NCBI RefSeq assembly: GCF_963678975.1 | Contig: NC_089276.1 | Span: 2,253,445-2,317,444 of the forward strand | From: Dysidea avara | Taxonomy: Eukaryota > Porifera > Demospongiae > Dictyoceratida > Dysideidae | Direction of reading: 5' to 3' | Length of the DNA: 64,000 bases | Shown here: in pieces, positions 48,753 through 60,600 of the stretch | How positions within the stretch are numbered: position 1 is the stretch's first letter | Layout: the number at the start of each line of letters is the position of its first letter | The notes under the pieces: model-generated | Told to the model about the DNA's origin: nothing | The model's input: only the letters and a program-made list of their open reading frames with translations | Database searches by the model: none | Program-made: the position numbers and the translations under genes

Positions 48753-51700
48753 AATGTACAAACTCAATCATGAGTAATAGTTTCACTATACAGTACATAC
48801 TACACACCTTGCAGTAGTGATCCACAGAGCTAGTGCCTTGACAACATTAAACCGACCAGACACTTCAACTAACCTGTAAGTGACACGTTGTATTAATATA
48901 TTACACAAGATGTTAGACCTGATATTGACATCTAACTTTGCTCACTTTTGGTTCAACACAGACAAGTGGTCATATAACACAATGAAGAATGGCTTGTCAT
49001 TTGCTACAACCTTTTCTACCAAAATGTCAACAGGAAACTTTGTCAATACTCCATATGTCAAGCATAGCTGGGAAAATGGCTTCATATCTGCAAACACAAC
49101 ACACAATAACACACTAGTCTAACTATCATCCTACCTTGTGTGGACTGTACTAGCATCATGTGAGCATGTGAGGTTACCATGGTAGCAGTCTGGTGTAGTG
49201 TCTTCCACAACACTGCTGTTGTCATGCCAACAACCAACAACATATCGCATGATGCTGAGGAACCTACACAATAAAAAATCACATAAACGGTCAGCTTCAA
49301 TTATCACAATGTCAACCCCCTGACCATTTGAATGGTACAACTAAATGTTCTATTAGAGTATTTTGGTGCTCAACTAAGTAAGTGTGTGTTCTATTAGAGT
49401 AATTGGACAGCTCTGTATAACACCAGGAGATCATAAAGGTGCCTTTGGCATTTATAAGCTTCTGATAGTATAAATCGGCTCCATTTATCTCAACAACTTC
49501 ACTGATCTAAACACTTTTGTAGTTAAAGTGACATACAGGTGGCTGGATAATGGAAATCTCACTGTACATACATATGGTATAACATACATACACAATAAAT
49601 ACACAACTCAATGCATTGCATACTGTACTCTAGCTACACATAGCACAGTAGTACATCTTCAGAAATAAATTAAATGGTGATTCATTGAAATTTTAAAATT
49701 CTAATTTTGATATACCTCCTTGCTTTAGTTTATTGCTAGGACAAGCATTGTTCAAATAATTCATTTATACCATACTTATTCTCAAACTTCTCGATACTGC
49801 GTGCTCACATATTTGATCACATGAAGGTCATCTGGTGACATTAGTCTAACTTCTTGGTCCAGGAACTGTGCACTAATAAAGTATACACCTGAAAACTAAC
49901 CTAGTAGTTATCTAAAGGTATTCTTTGCCACTAATCATTGATCTACATAAGTCAAATATAAAGAAGGTTTTTGTACATCAAGTGTTAATCGGCATTTGTA
50001 ATTAGTCACATCAGCGAGTTTTATAAAATAACATTGTTGGAAATTAGCTTAAGTTCATTCATTTTAATGCAAGTACGTATCAATGAGCACAAGAAGCACA
50101 TTTGTACAAATATCCAACTAGCACCAAGACTACACCCATCACTAGTCCACAGGTTACCGTACAACAGGAAATTTTGATGAAAGAAAACTTTGGCGAATTT
50201 TACATTTGGGTCATTCCATGCCAAATCACCAAGGAATCGTAAGGTCACCTCTCGGATTTTGATGAAACTTGGTGTGTTTGGAGTACCTATGGTACTCATC
50301 ACCCATACCAATTTTTGGCCCCATACACCACATAGTTTCGGATTTATGACCACAAATATTTTGAATATTTCATGAAAAATTGGTCACTCTTGAGTTACAA
50401 AATCAACTGTAGCTCATCACTGTGTTAATATTTTAAATCAAAAGTTCAGACTGTTGATTGACCTTTCAAGTGATTCATAAATTATGGGATATCAACTTAA
50501 TTATGGTTTAAAAGGGCTCTATTAAAACTTCAATCCTTAACATTTCAAAAAGCGCTGCTTTAAATTCTTTGAATTTTTTACTGAATAAGTATTGGATCAT
50601 GGTCTATTTATTGTTGATAAAATATTTGTGGTGGGGCCACAATGGGTTCAAGAGATATAATTAAATATGTTGTGGTATGTAGTGGCTATTATTGCTGTAT
50701 GGGAGCGTAAACCTCTAATAACCACTCTTAATAAAGCCATGCCGAATTTGTCTTGCACAGTGAAGATGTTCAAGTACAGTGAAATTTGTATTAGTGACCA
50801 CCTGTATTGAAAGACCACCTTTGTGCTGCAATTATTTAGTCACATTTACCGTTCTGTTTTCCAATGAAGCTGGCTTATATAGCGATCCTTCTTGAACAGG
50901 TGGATTTGAAAATGCCTTTTGTATTAAGTAAAATTCCACACTATTTACTGTATATAGGGTATTTTATAAATGGATAAATTAGTAAATTTGCCAACATTTC
51001 CAAAAAAACAACAAACAAAACAATATTTGTGCGGTACATCACCCCCTGATTTGGGGTGGATGGCATGCAACGTTTAGATTTACATGATGCTATTATTGCC
51101 ACAATGCTTCACATGGGTACATCATGTGGGCAAGATACGTAATTCAAAGACCCATTTAGAGAAAGGAGTGAAGATTAATCAACCCGCCACTGGCACCAAG
51201 ATCTACTATGCTGCTCATGAGTTTATGTCATCATTTCAAATTGAGTATAAAACGTCTTTATAGCAGTGTTGCATTTTCATCTAAAGTGAATGGTGCTATT
51301 ACTTTTTTACAGCTAAACTCCAAAATGTTTTAGTTTAAAAACAGCTGACAGTTTTTGAAGTTTTTGAAAATTACATTATGTGGGTTGCATAGGTGCAGTG
51401 GAATAGTAAAATGTAGGTAGCTTGATAGCCAGGACTCTTGTTAATTGCCCCAATTAACAATACCAAAAGAATTAACAATTAATTTAATGGTGAATATGCA
51501 TGCACTCATACCTTTGGACAGACACTTTATGAGTTTTCTAATACAAACTATTTATCATGGTTCCATATAATCAAGACTGTTTGTACTGTCTTCAAAGTGT
51601 GCATAATTGTGAAATACGTACATTTAAAAATGTCTTAGTAAAGTTCACACATGTATTGTAATATGTACAAAGTACAACCCTGGAGCCAAAATAACATTTA

Positions 51701-54635
51701 TGAGGTCAGTGCCGATGTGTGTACTCCATTAAAATAATGAGCAAGTGCCATAGTTCTCAAGCTGTCCATGTTCCAGGGTGGCTACATAATATTATGTAGT
51801 GTGGCTTTGGCCTATGTAAGTGTAGTGTACTACTGTGGTGGTAAATTAAGAAGATAACTAGGTGTCCATGTTCGATAATGTTTGCTATAGTCAGGACAAG
51901 CTTAAGGTGGGACTATATGGTAAGTCAGACTAAAAATGGAAATAAACTGGAGCACAAAGGTGGTCTTTAAATACAGGTGGTCACTAACACAAGTTGCACT
52001 ACTGGAAAGTTGGCATGGCCTTATTAGGAGTGGTTAATAGAGGTGTAGACTCCCATACAGCAATAATAGACACAAAATTCCACAACATACCACAACATAT
52101 TTACTTATATCTCTTGAACCCATTGTGGCCCAACCACAAAATTTTTATCAATACTAGATCATGACCCAATACTTATTCACTAAACAATGCAAAGAATTTG
52201 AAGCAGCACTTCATGAAATATAAAGGATTGAAGTTTTTAATTGAGCCATTTTAAACCTTAATTAAGTGTATATCCCATAATTTATGGACCACTTGAAAGG
52301 TCAATCAACAGTCTTCAATCTCTGAAACATTTATTTAAAAATATTAACACAGTGATGAGCTACAGTTGATTTTGTACCTTGAGATGGACCAATTTTTCAT
52401 GAAATATTCAAAATATTTATGGTCATAAATCAGAAACAATGTGGTGTATGAGGCTAAATATTGGTATGGGTGATGAGCACCAGGGATACTACAAACACAC
52501 CAAGTTTGGTCAAATCCGAGGGGTGACCTTACGATTCTTTGGTGATTTGACATGGAATGACCCATTTGTCAAGTTGTAAATTGTCAAACATCAATAAGCA
52601 CCTCAAAAGTCAAATGTTTAGATCTGTGATTTCTTGCTTTTCATTAAATTTTAATTTGTCAAAACTGATTAATTGTGAATTCATCAAATTTTCTTTTTGT
52701 TAATATTTCCTGTTGCACAGTAGATGAAAAATGTACACCCATCACATGATCCCCATGTTATTAAAGCCTTTTCCACTGATAATACAAATATACTCACATT
52801 GAAGCAAATTCATCAAGATATTTTCAATTGTTGTCAGCTTCTCCTTAAGCCATGACTGTTTTTCTGTTGCCGTGGCCATTGGATGTTGCCATTCCATCAG
52901 AGGCAGGCCAGTTTCCATGCCAACCACAATGGTACGAAGCTTCTCAGAATATTTGTTCACAATTATCATGATCACTTTACAACAGGTTGTGACTGTCTCC
53001 ACCAGTTGAATATCCCACTGCTCTGAACTGGATGGGTAAGTATTGAGTGGTAATATCAGTATCAATATAGCATGTCTTACCTTAATGATCTCTGTGTAGT
53101 TCTGTCCAGAACAGTACAGAATAGCTCAAAACCTGTTGAACAAGAGGCAGGTAAACTGTAGCCACTATTTAATCATGCTACGATGTGATGCAGAGATTCT
53201 ACTAGAAATGTACATACTGTATTTGACTAATTAATAGCTATAATAGCCACCAGTTGCTCCACAGAATTATTGTCATAAGAGTTTCCCTCGGATAAGAGTT
53301 GGAATACACTGAATTACTGATGCAAGTGTTGTTTGAAGCAGAAACCAGGCAAAAGAGTTGTTTTAAAACAGGAAATAGCATTTTTGAAGCTAAAATGAAT
53401 AATGACATTAAAGGATGATTTAACTAGTCTTGCCATCCAGCCTGTAATTTTTTTTTCTTTTTGTCATTTGGACAAAAGAAAAATACAGGATGGTTGGAGA
53501 GACTATGATTTAACAAGGTCAGTCATCTACGAATCCATATAAATGCCCCAGGCTACTGCCAAACAAGCCCACATCACATAGTAAACAGTAACTGCATTAT
53601 GTATGGGAAACTTTATCTGAAAATGACCAAAGATTTTGGAACATAATTATGCGTACTGATTAATCACAGATTAATACATTTAGCACATAACATATCACAC
53701 AAACTGGCTCACTCACATGTTGGCATGTGATATTGTAAGCATTCAGCTCCTGTGGACATAATCAGAGGACAAATAATTATTTCAATTTCTTTGAAATATT
53801 CATCTATACTAGACTTGCCACAACCATGCACATCACACAATTACTCCTAATAGAGTAGTCACTATACTATTGTAAATACACTCTAATTGAACACTCAACA
53901 ATTCACTATATTACATGTTACCTAGTGAGAAGTTCTCAGTCATGGTCTCCAGGTAGTTGAGGCTATCAAGGACATCAAAGGGTTCCTCCACATTTACCAC
54001 ACACTTAATTTGATTGGTTAAAACTGAGTGAACAAGTCTGTCACTTCTGGATGACGCAGTGTCCATTAAAACTCTGAAATGATAAATAATTTACAAGTAC
54101 ACTTTTAATTCCTATATTGAATCACATGTCTAACTAATTACACAAAAATGTACCATGGCAAAAATATCTATAAACCAGTTGGCATTGCACAAACATGCAA
54201 ACTCTAATGTCGACATCAGCATTTTGCAATACGCGGAGTGTAGTTACGGATAGATAGTAATGTGTTGATATCTGTTTACCTTCCAATGGCTCTCTGTAGT
54301 GGATGACGTGGTAAGCAGTGTGTGTGCATGGCACTGAGCACTTGTACCAACAATTTGACCTGCTGCTCATCTTGCAGCTGTTGTAGTTGTACAGTGAGCA
54401 CCTTAAACTCTTTCAGCTGTACTGAAGGGGTGGGTGCTTTCACACACGCTAGAAACACTGGAACGAGCAATAATACGGATCGTGACACAAAGAAAAGCGA
54501 GGAAACAGAACAATTATCAATACCTTTTTCGCATGCACTGATCGGAGTTAACAGTTGTCTCCACCGCTCTATCAACTTATCGGTGAATTGCTGCGATTGC
54601 TTGGCCCTGGCAACTTTGGGGTACTTGCCTTCCAT
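32712..54635 (-). CDS. THADA: THADA homologue (tRNA 2'-O-methylation regulator), complete
   Basis: A 30-exon gene of 1819 residues (human THADA about 1950). THADA partners the FTSJ1/Trm7 methyltransferase for the ribose of tRNA position 32 (known). It is an all-helical repeat protein. Exons: 54635-54524, 54457-54280, 54073-53922, 53749-53717, 53132-53081, 53027-52798, 49263-49135, 49087-48946, 48873-48808, 47978-47870, 46468-46283, 44862-44794, 44733-44665, 44013-43950, 43657-43536, 42797-42642, 41514-41440, 41386-41245, 41168-40610, 40141-39820, 39694-39458, 39341-39096, 39043-38856, 35664-35539, 35370-35113, 35063-34568, 34513-34427, 34298-34173, 33593-33353, 33199-32712. All introns are GT-AG and all phases agree. 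Signatures: ALGLLCESKK, SQSPQFRQQM, GAFEMAYAGFQKLC, RRSAGVPFYLQ (residues 1058-1068), VRNSSTLLFSALMTRVFG (from 1151), HNHIHG. The 33-nt fourth exon is the least certain. It shares its promoter with GET3. Confidence 0.93.
35845..35980 (-). repeat. candidate 3' LTR piece of the Gypsy remnant
   Basis: About 90-130 bp here match 37820-37950 in the same orientation (shared TCACTACCACT, ATACACATGTTCACAC and GATACACTATATTATTATT). They flank the Gypsy-like coding remnant on both sides, as decayed LTRs would. The outer borders are not clear. Confidence 0.5.
36150..37819 (-). pseudogene. decayed Ty3/Gypsy retrotransposon in a THADA intron
   Basis: In minus-strand order there is a primer binding site TGGTAGCAGAGG (37819-37808), complementary to the 3' end of initiator tRNA-Met. 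Gag follows directly (about 37806-37240; DWFQRFE, NGWKVEDQANKLPTLLKW, LEEFY), broken by stops and a frameshift. Protease and most of the reverse transcriptase are missing. The end of RNase H follows (about 37085-36950; NADVLS, then a stop), then the integrase zinc-finger region (about 36680-36560; CRSCTTC). A MITE (36230-36557) comes next, then the start of the integrase core (PWQMVSVDILQVP, ending about 36154). It is clearly inactive. Flanking LTR pieces are at 35845-35980 and 37820-37950. Confidence 0.8.
36230..36557. mobile_element. 328-bp MITE, second copy of the 21913 family
   Basis: The inverted ends CAGGGCGGATCCAG and CTGGATCCGCCCCTG flank a body that matches 21913-22239 along its whole length in opposite orientation. 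It includes two tandem copies of the CTCTATTAGAG unit (36431-36491). The flanks GAATG and GGATG are probably a 5-bp duplication with one change. It landed in the integrase region of the Gypsy remnant. Confidence 0.82.
37820..37950 (-). repeat. candidate 5' LTR piece of the Gypsy remnant
   Basis: This matches 35845-35980 in direct orientation and lies right next to the primer binding site at 37808-37819, where a 5' LTR must end. Similarity fades beyond about 37950. Confidence 0.5.
38856..41168 (-). other. THADA: DUF2428 core of THADA (exons 19-23)
   Basis: These five exons encode the DUF2428 region, the part best kept between THADA and yeast Trm732. It includes the segment with GAFEMAYAGFQKLC and RRSAGVPFYLQ, and ends with NSSTLLFSALMTRVFGVK. 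No frame damage is seen. The long intron after exon 23 holds the Gypsy remnant. Confidence 0.85.
40209..40418. mobile_element. 210-bp pogo/Tigger-like MITE
   Basis: The ends CAGCAATCCCTCCATTGTTGG and GGATAATAGAGGGACCACAG are imperfect inverted repeats flanked by TA (40207-40208, 40419-40420). CAGTNGTCCCTC-type ends with a TA duplication are known from pogo-like elements. It lies in the intron between THADA exons 19 and 20 and holds one CTATTAGAG motif (40271-40290). Confidence 0.6.
43636..43711. repeat. 38-bp tandem duplication over a splice acceptor
   Basis: ATTGACACACTTTCAATGAC and the bases after it (43636-43673) recur at 43674-43711 with about three changes. The first copy contains the acceptor and first 22 bases of THADA exon 15, so a second acceptor-like site (TGTTACAG) stands 38 nt upstream of the real one. 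Confidence 0.8.
45104..45250. repeat. 147-bp palindromic repeat
   Basis: TGTAACATGGG at the left pairs with CCCATGTTACA at the right. The unit GGGCTTTGCCTGATATGTAT occurs twice directly and once inverted in between, so the stem can pair in two registers. It lies in the THADA intron between exons 11 and 12. It is probably a MITE of unknown type. Confidence 0.72.
46004..46200. repeat. 197-bp foldback repeat
   Basis: The outer arms (AATGAAGTAGGGCTCCAGCAAT and its near complement) and the inner arms (GATGGTAGCTATGAG and its complement) are imperfectly inverted around a centre near 46100. It lies in the same THADA intron as the repeat at 45104. No clear target duplication. Confidence 0.65.
47130..47404. 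repeat. (TG)n microsatellite
   Basis: About 270 bp of almost pure TG, with a few GTGGTGTGTAG interruptions that recur. It lies in the THADA intron between exons 10 and 11. Long Cys/Val and Thr/His frames across it are translation artefacts. Confidence 0.95.
48285..48522. mobile_element. 238-bp Tc1/mariner-like MITE
   Basis: The ends TGTGACCGGATTTGCGAAAA and TTTTCGCAAATCTGGTCACA are inverted repeats of about 40 bp, flanked by TA (48283-48284, 48523-48524). The TA duplication points to Tc1/mariner (inference). It is in the THADA intron between exons 9 and 10. Confidence 0.75.
48722..48748. repeat. (AT)n microsatellite
   Basis: Pure AT run in a THADA intron. Confidence 0.9.
50208..52563. mobile_element. 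2356-bp foldback element in a THADA intron
   Basis: The ends GGGTCATTCCATGCCAAATC and its near complement start long imperfect inverted repeats that can be followed for about 630 bp (50208-50840 and 51940-52563). ATTT occurs on both flanks (50204-50207, 52564-52567), so the duplication is 4 bp or shorter. The middle has no coding region. It fills most of the intron between exons 6 and 7. The superfamily is not clear. In size and build it resembles the 6360 element, but the ends differ. Confidence 0.78.
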
Positions 54636-54690
54636 GTGACTTGGTCTGGTGTAATTCTTTAATTACATTAGATTTCTTTAATTACGGATA
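54636..54690. promoter_or_regulatory. 55-bp shared promoter region of THADA and GET3
   Basis: The start codons of two divergent genes lie 55 bp apart, so both 5' UTRs and core promoters must fit here or overlap coding DNA. TTCTTTAATTAC occurs twice (54655-54666, 54674-54685). No TATA box is evident. Confidence 0.8.
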
Positions 54691-57600
54691 ATGGCTACAA
54701 AGTTTCCCGAACCAGAAGATACAGATGAGTACCCTCCTACTCTGCAGAATGTTGTTGAACAGAATTCACTGAAGTGGATATTCGTAGGTGGAAAAGGAGG
54801 AGTTGGTAAGACAACGTGCAGGTCAGTAAAGTGTGCACTATTTAGAATCGTTAATTGTAAGATTCTCGCCGTCTCCATTAGCTGTAGTTTGGCGCTACTA
54901 CTAGCTAGAGTTCGTCCTAGTGTCTTACTGATATCCACCGACCCTGCACACAACATATCTGATGCTTTCGACCAGAAGTTCACCAAATACCCTACCAAAG
55001 TGAAGGGTTATGATAACCTCTCTGCTATGGTGAGTGGGTAAATATTTGGTACAGGAACTAATGTGTTACTGGAGTAATTGTACCCAGTTAACATATTTTA
55101 ATAGTACATCTCCCACTAATTTTAGTGCCATTTTCAGTTAATCTCATTTTCAAAATTGTATAGAATCACAAGCACATAGTGACTACATTAGTCCTCTACT
55201 TTTTGTGTTCGCATGTTGTCCGAGGTTTCACATGCCTATTTGTTTTATTGTACATCTTTTCATCACAATTGTTAATGATGGTTATCTCTCTGAATGTGTT
55301 GTAGGAGATTGATCCAGAACTAGTGGACCCAGATAAGATAGTCAATGAAGATCTTGATGATAGCGATAGTGAGTTGACTTGTTAACAGTTTGTGTTAGTC
55401 TGTACATGTTTGCATACGTACATTGTACCTGATTGTACTATTAGAGTTTTTCAGTTTGGAGTCATTACAAATTGGCGAGCAAACTGGTTATCATTTAGTA
55501 GAACAAATTTGCAGTAGATTATCAATGGGGTAATAAACCCTTCAGTGACCCCTTTTATGATTGTGAGTCAGCTAGCCAATTTATAGCCATTATTTTTCTG
55601 TTGATAACGTACATGTGCTGTTTGTGTGGTTCAGTGGTGTTGTTTTTAATGAAGTAGTCTGTAGTTAATGCTATTAGACTAGTTACATTCTTACTGTGTG
55701 TCTCAGGTGGCATAAAGGGATTGGCAAAGGAGATACTTGAAGAGTTAGCAGGTTCAGTTCCTGGGATTGATGAAGCTAAGAGCTTTGTTGAAGTGATAAG
55801 GTAAGTATTTGTGTATGTGTATATATGGTAGGAAGCCACCAAATGTGATACCCATTGGGTTGTTATTGAACTATTATCTTAAGTTTCCATCAAATACTTG
55901 TGAACACAGAGTGTGTATGTATGTATGCATACACTGCTAAGTGTTATGTAGTTTATAGTGTATTATAAACCATTACTAGTTCTGTGTAGTACAGAAGAAC
56001 CTGCCTTAGTGATGGCCTGGCCTGGCCTGTATGTATGTATGCATACAGGCCAGGCCACCCCTTTAAAAAGGCCAACTTTTAATGTCCCAAAGTGAGAACT
56101 TTCTACAGTACCACCTGCCTATCAAGGCCATCGGTCGGAAGGTGACCAGGCTAGGCAGGTTCCACTTTAATACAACCTGTATATGGTCAGTGTTTTATTG
56201 TACGACACCTGATCATGCACACAGCCTTGTGAAGGAGATGGATTTCTCTGTTGTCATTTTTGACACTGCTCCTACTGGACACACATTACGTTTTCTCTCC
56301 ATGCCAAACTTGTTCATAAAAGGAATGGAGAAGTTGAAAAAAGTGAAAGGACAATTTGGCTCCTTATTTACACAGGTATGTATACGCTATGTACAGTCGC
56401 ACAGTGTTATGAGTTCTTGTGTGTTCCATCAGTGAGTTTGGTAACTGTCATTTTAAGTTAATACTCTGACACTTAAGTACTGTACATAAGATGGCAGCTA
56501 TTTGAAAACCCCAAGTGTGTGATTCGGAACAGTGACCTGCCTATTGCAGCCACCTACCTGCCTTGCAAGCAGTTTTGGCTCACTAGGTTAAGCTGTGTGC
56601 CCACTTCATTATGTGTACAATAAGCCAGCTACGAGTGCATCTTCCAGTAGATTCCTCTCTCTGGTAAGCATTATTGTCTGTTTGGTAAATCCTGAACTCA
56701 GTGGTAGTGGGTCCAATTAGTGTTTGTTATATCCTATAGTTTATATGGGATTTGCGATTGTCGTTCACCGTCAAATAAGTAGAGAACACTGCAATTTTTT
56801 ATTCAAATAATGAAGTGTATGTATTGTCTATTATGCTAAAACTAAATTTCAGGCTGCTGCCCATCTATTCCGTGGCCAAAATTTGTCTGACCTACCGGTA
56901 GTGTAATTAAGCAGGTAGCTACTGTATATACTTTAGGCAGGTCACTTTTACATTTGGGAGTTTTTATAATGGCCAGGTGACCCACTTAGTGCAGATTTCA
57001 CTGTACTGTGTTAACTACAGTTATTACCGATGCTCGGGATAAACAGTAAAGAGGAAGGCTCATCATTGATGGGACAACTGCAACATTCTGCTCCAACTGT
57101 CAAGCAAATTAACGATGAGTTTCAAGATCCTGTAAGTCTAGTAGATATCATACATAATTAAGTTATGTGTACATGTACAGCCTACAGTATACGTACGTAT
57201 GTGCGTATTAGTATTCCCAGGAGCCTTGTGGCGCTTATGAGCTGGTATTACACAGCTTAGGGCTGATCTCATTTATTGCTGTTGTTTGGCGTTTCTAAAA
57301 TATATAATGTAGAATTTTTGTTTCAATATTTATAACACTAGTTCTCATGTGTAATAAGTACCTGAGCTTATATTTGGGTATAAAAGTGCACAACACATGT
57401 ATAGGCTTGTAGACTGCAGGGCGTAGACTAATAATAATAGCATACACTTATTGTAGATGTAAATTGTTATATCGGTGGTTAACTTGTAGGACAAGACAAC
57501 ATTTGTGTGTATTTGCATACCGGAGTTCTTATCACTCTATGAGACAGAGAGACTAGTACAAGAACTAGCAAAACTCAATATTGATGTACACAACATTGTC

Positions 57601-60600
57601 GTAAACCAGTTGCTAAGGCCAGAAAAGAATTCTGAAGGTGAGTGAGTCATTGTGATGGTAATGGGGCCAGTATGATGTTTGTAATGGGTTGACTGCTATT
57701 ATTCCATCATGTAACTGATGTGTGTGTTATTTTTAAAATAGTTTTATAAACATGTACTTTATAGTACACATTATATATGCAATACCCATTGTTTTTTGCA
57801 GAAAATGTTTTTCTGTGAAAAAACGTTTCGATATGTTATGAAGGAAAGCGAGGTCGGTATTTTGGTGATATTTTTGGGCAAGAAAGCCCAAACCTACTAT
57901 AATTATATGTACAATGTTTTTTTGTATCTCTTCATAATAGCTATTATGACTGTAACTAAAAGCTATTTGACATGACTCCAGCACTTGCTGATCTACAGGT
58001 GTATGTAAAGAAAAGACTTGTAACATGGTTTTGAATGGATACCTCCCATGGACACAGCATGACTGCTGTAAGAACTTCATAGTCCAAGTCACGCTCAGCT
58101 GATAGAAGCTTTAGATCTATTGTACATGTTTTCGTATGGGATATGTACAAGCAAAAACCTATCATTTTCACACATTCCATTGCTTCTCTGCTATCTATAG
58201 TAACAAAAGAGTGCACAGCTAGAGTTTCAGTTTTTATGTTGTAGTTATAGTGGTAGATAATTGGAACAGCAAGAAACTTGATTTGTACAGCAACTATTTA
58301 CAGTAAGAGTTCACAATATTTGTATCATTGTAGAATGTTTGTGGTGAGTAGAAAATCCTGGCCGAGGTCCAACAGAAGAAAATGGTTATTGTTAACCCGA
58401 GTTGAGTGTCCATTCACACATTGTATCCTATCCTGGGCCAACCCGTGCCAGCAAGCTAGTTAGCATGGCATGATCTGTTCATGCAATTTATGTCAATGCT
58501 GTATCCGAGTTAGAAAATAGTGTGAATGGGGTGTAAGATTACCATGTGGTTACAGTTATCAGTGTTGTAATATAATCCATTCTCATATCAGTTAATCCAA
58601 GGTTTATCATGAATGGTATCCACTGAACCACAGGTAACTCTTGTCTGGCTTTTGTCATCAAACATAATTAGCTTTTGATAAACCAGGATATTTCTTTGAT
58701 AACTCAACGATATCTCTGATGTGCTGGATACACTGATACACACCTTGTGGTTTGTTATCAGGCTTCCATTCACAGTTGATAATCAGTGCAATGTCCATGG
58801 TTTCAAATTCAGTGTGTACACATTTAGACCCCTGAAATCAGCTAGAACTCTACACTGTATTGGTGACACTTCGGCATGGTCCCTGTATCCGTTAGTTAAG
58901 TTTTAACACTATGCCAATTATTCACTGTTTGTGTTGTGTGCAGTTATGTTATCTTCAGTGATTGTTCCAAATTGTTTACTGCCTGTTGGGAGTAGCTTGG
59001 AACAGTGTTATATTACAGCTAGGTACGCATCAAGGCCTGTACTCCCATTACATATACTAGATTAATTATATTAGTCATTACTCTTCTTACATACCTAAAT
59101 GGGTTACAACCCTCACAATAAGTTAACACTGAATAGCTGAGCTTTGTGACAGCTAACCGAATGATTCAATACAACGAGCCCTTGTTCCTGACATTATCAG
59201 TCATTGATTCACACAACAGATGAAATCATGAAATGTTTGTCCCACATTTAATGTCCTGTTTATTAGTATTTGCTCATCATAGAATATGAAAGTTTGTCCA
59301 TTGAACGGTATCTGCTATGCTGTGAATCTACCCAGCCAGGAAGCCAGACATTCTCTTAACAACTCTGCACTAGTCTATTATCCCATAATGAAGGGAGACT
59401 CTTGTGTGTGTGCGTAATTTTATAGAACTTCATCATGAGAAACATGATCATATTTCTTTATGAAAGTAAACTGTGTGTACAGGACGTCATCACCATGTCT
59501 CATATACCACTAACAAGAGTATTATAATGTCAAGTAGTGTATTAACCTGTGTTAAATGATGTATAGAGCAATGGATATTTCAGTAATTGTTCGTTTTTGT
59601 GAAATTGTAATTTGAAATGCGTATACATGGCAACAGGTATTTGTTTGCCAGTTTTTTGTGTTGTTCAACCAACCAAATATTCAACAGTTGTTGTACAAGG
59701 AAAGTGTAGTAAGGACCTAAGATAACTCCAACTAAGTGGTGGCACAAACGAGCTTGTTGTAACGCCTTCAGGGATCCACTTGACAGTGCCTGAACTCTAA
59801 CATTAGCCATTTCTCTTCATGTTTTTGCTTAGTTTAGTGGCCGAATTGGACTAAAAACAGCAGCAACATAGATGAACAGTTACTGAATTATATGTCTTAC
59901 TTCACACAATCATTTATCACATGCCGAGTTGAGGGTAACTACAGTGTGATTTTACTTTTTAAAGTAACTAGTAATGTAACTTTTTCAGTAGTTACCTTTT
60001 AAAAAGTAACTCTGTAACACAGTTACTTTTAAAGGTAACGAGTAACTAGTTACTTTTTAGTAACTACCCCGCATGCTAATATGCCATTTGATACTCTTGT
60101 TTGCTATTATTAATTCTTGTAAATTAAAGATTATGTGATCTTAAAATTCTTCTAAAATTCTCCTACAGTCCTAGTGGCTTTGTACCCAAGTCAAGTACGT
60201 TGCCATGTATTCATCCACTTGTAGGTTCACTTAATATACAATAATGCTCACATACATGAAGTAATTGCTATATTCCTAGTAGCCTATGAAGTGAAAGACG
60301 ACAATTGTTTCCTATAATTGCTTCACAATATTTGGTTATTGAAATCTTTGATTCATTTTTATTGAAATGACACAATGCCTTTATAACTGGACTAGACTGA
60401 AGCCTCTCTTTCCTCATGACTTAGTGACTAAGTGATGCATTACAGGTTAGCCATGTTTGGTGCCTGGTCACTATAACAAGGTGGTCCTATTAATCATGTG
60501 GTTGCTAAGTGAGGTTTCATTGGTGGCCTCATCGAGGATGTCAGGGTTCATGTTTGCGATGTACTCAATTTCCCTTTGTTGATAGTGTACCTGATGTGCT

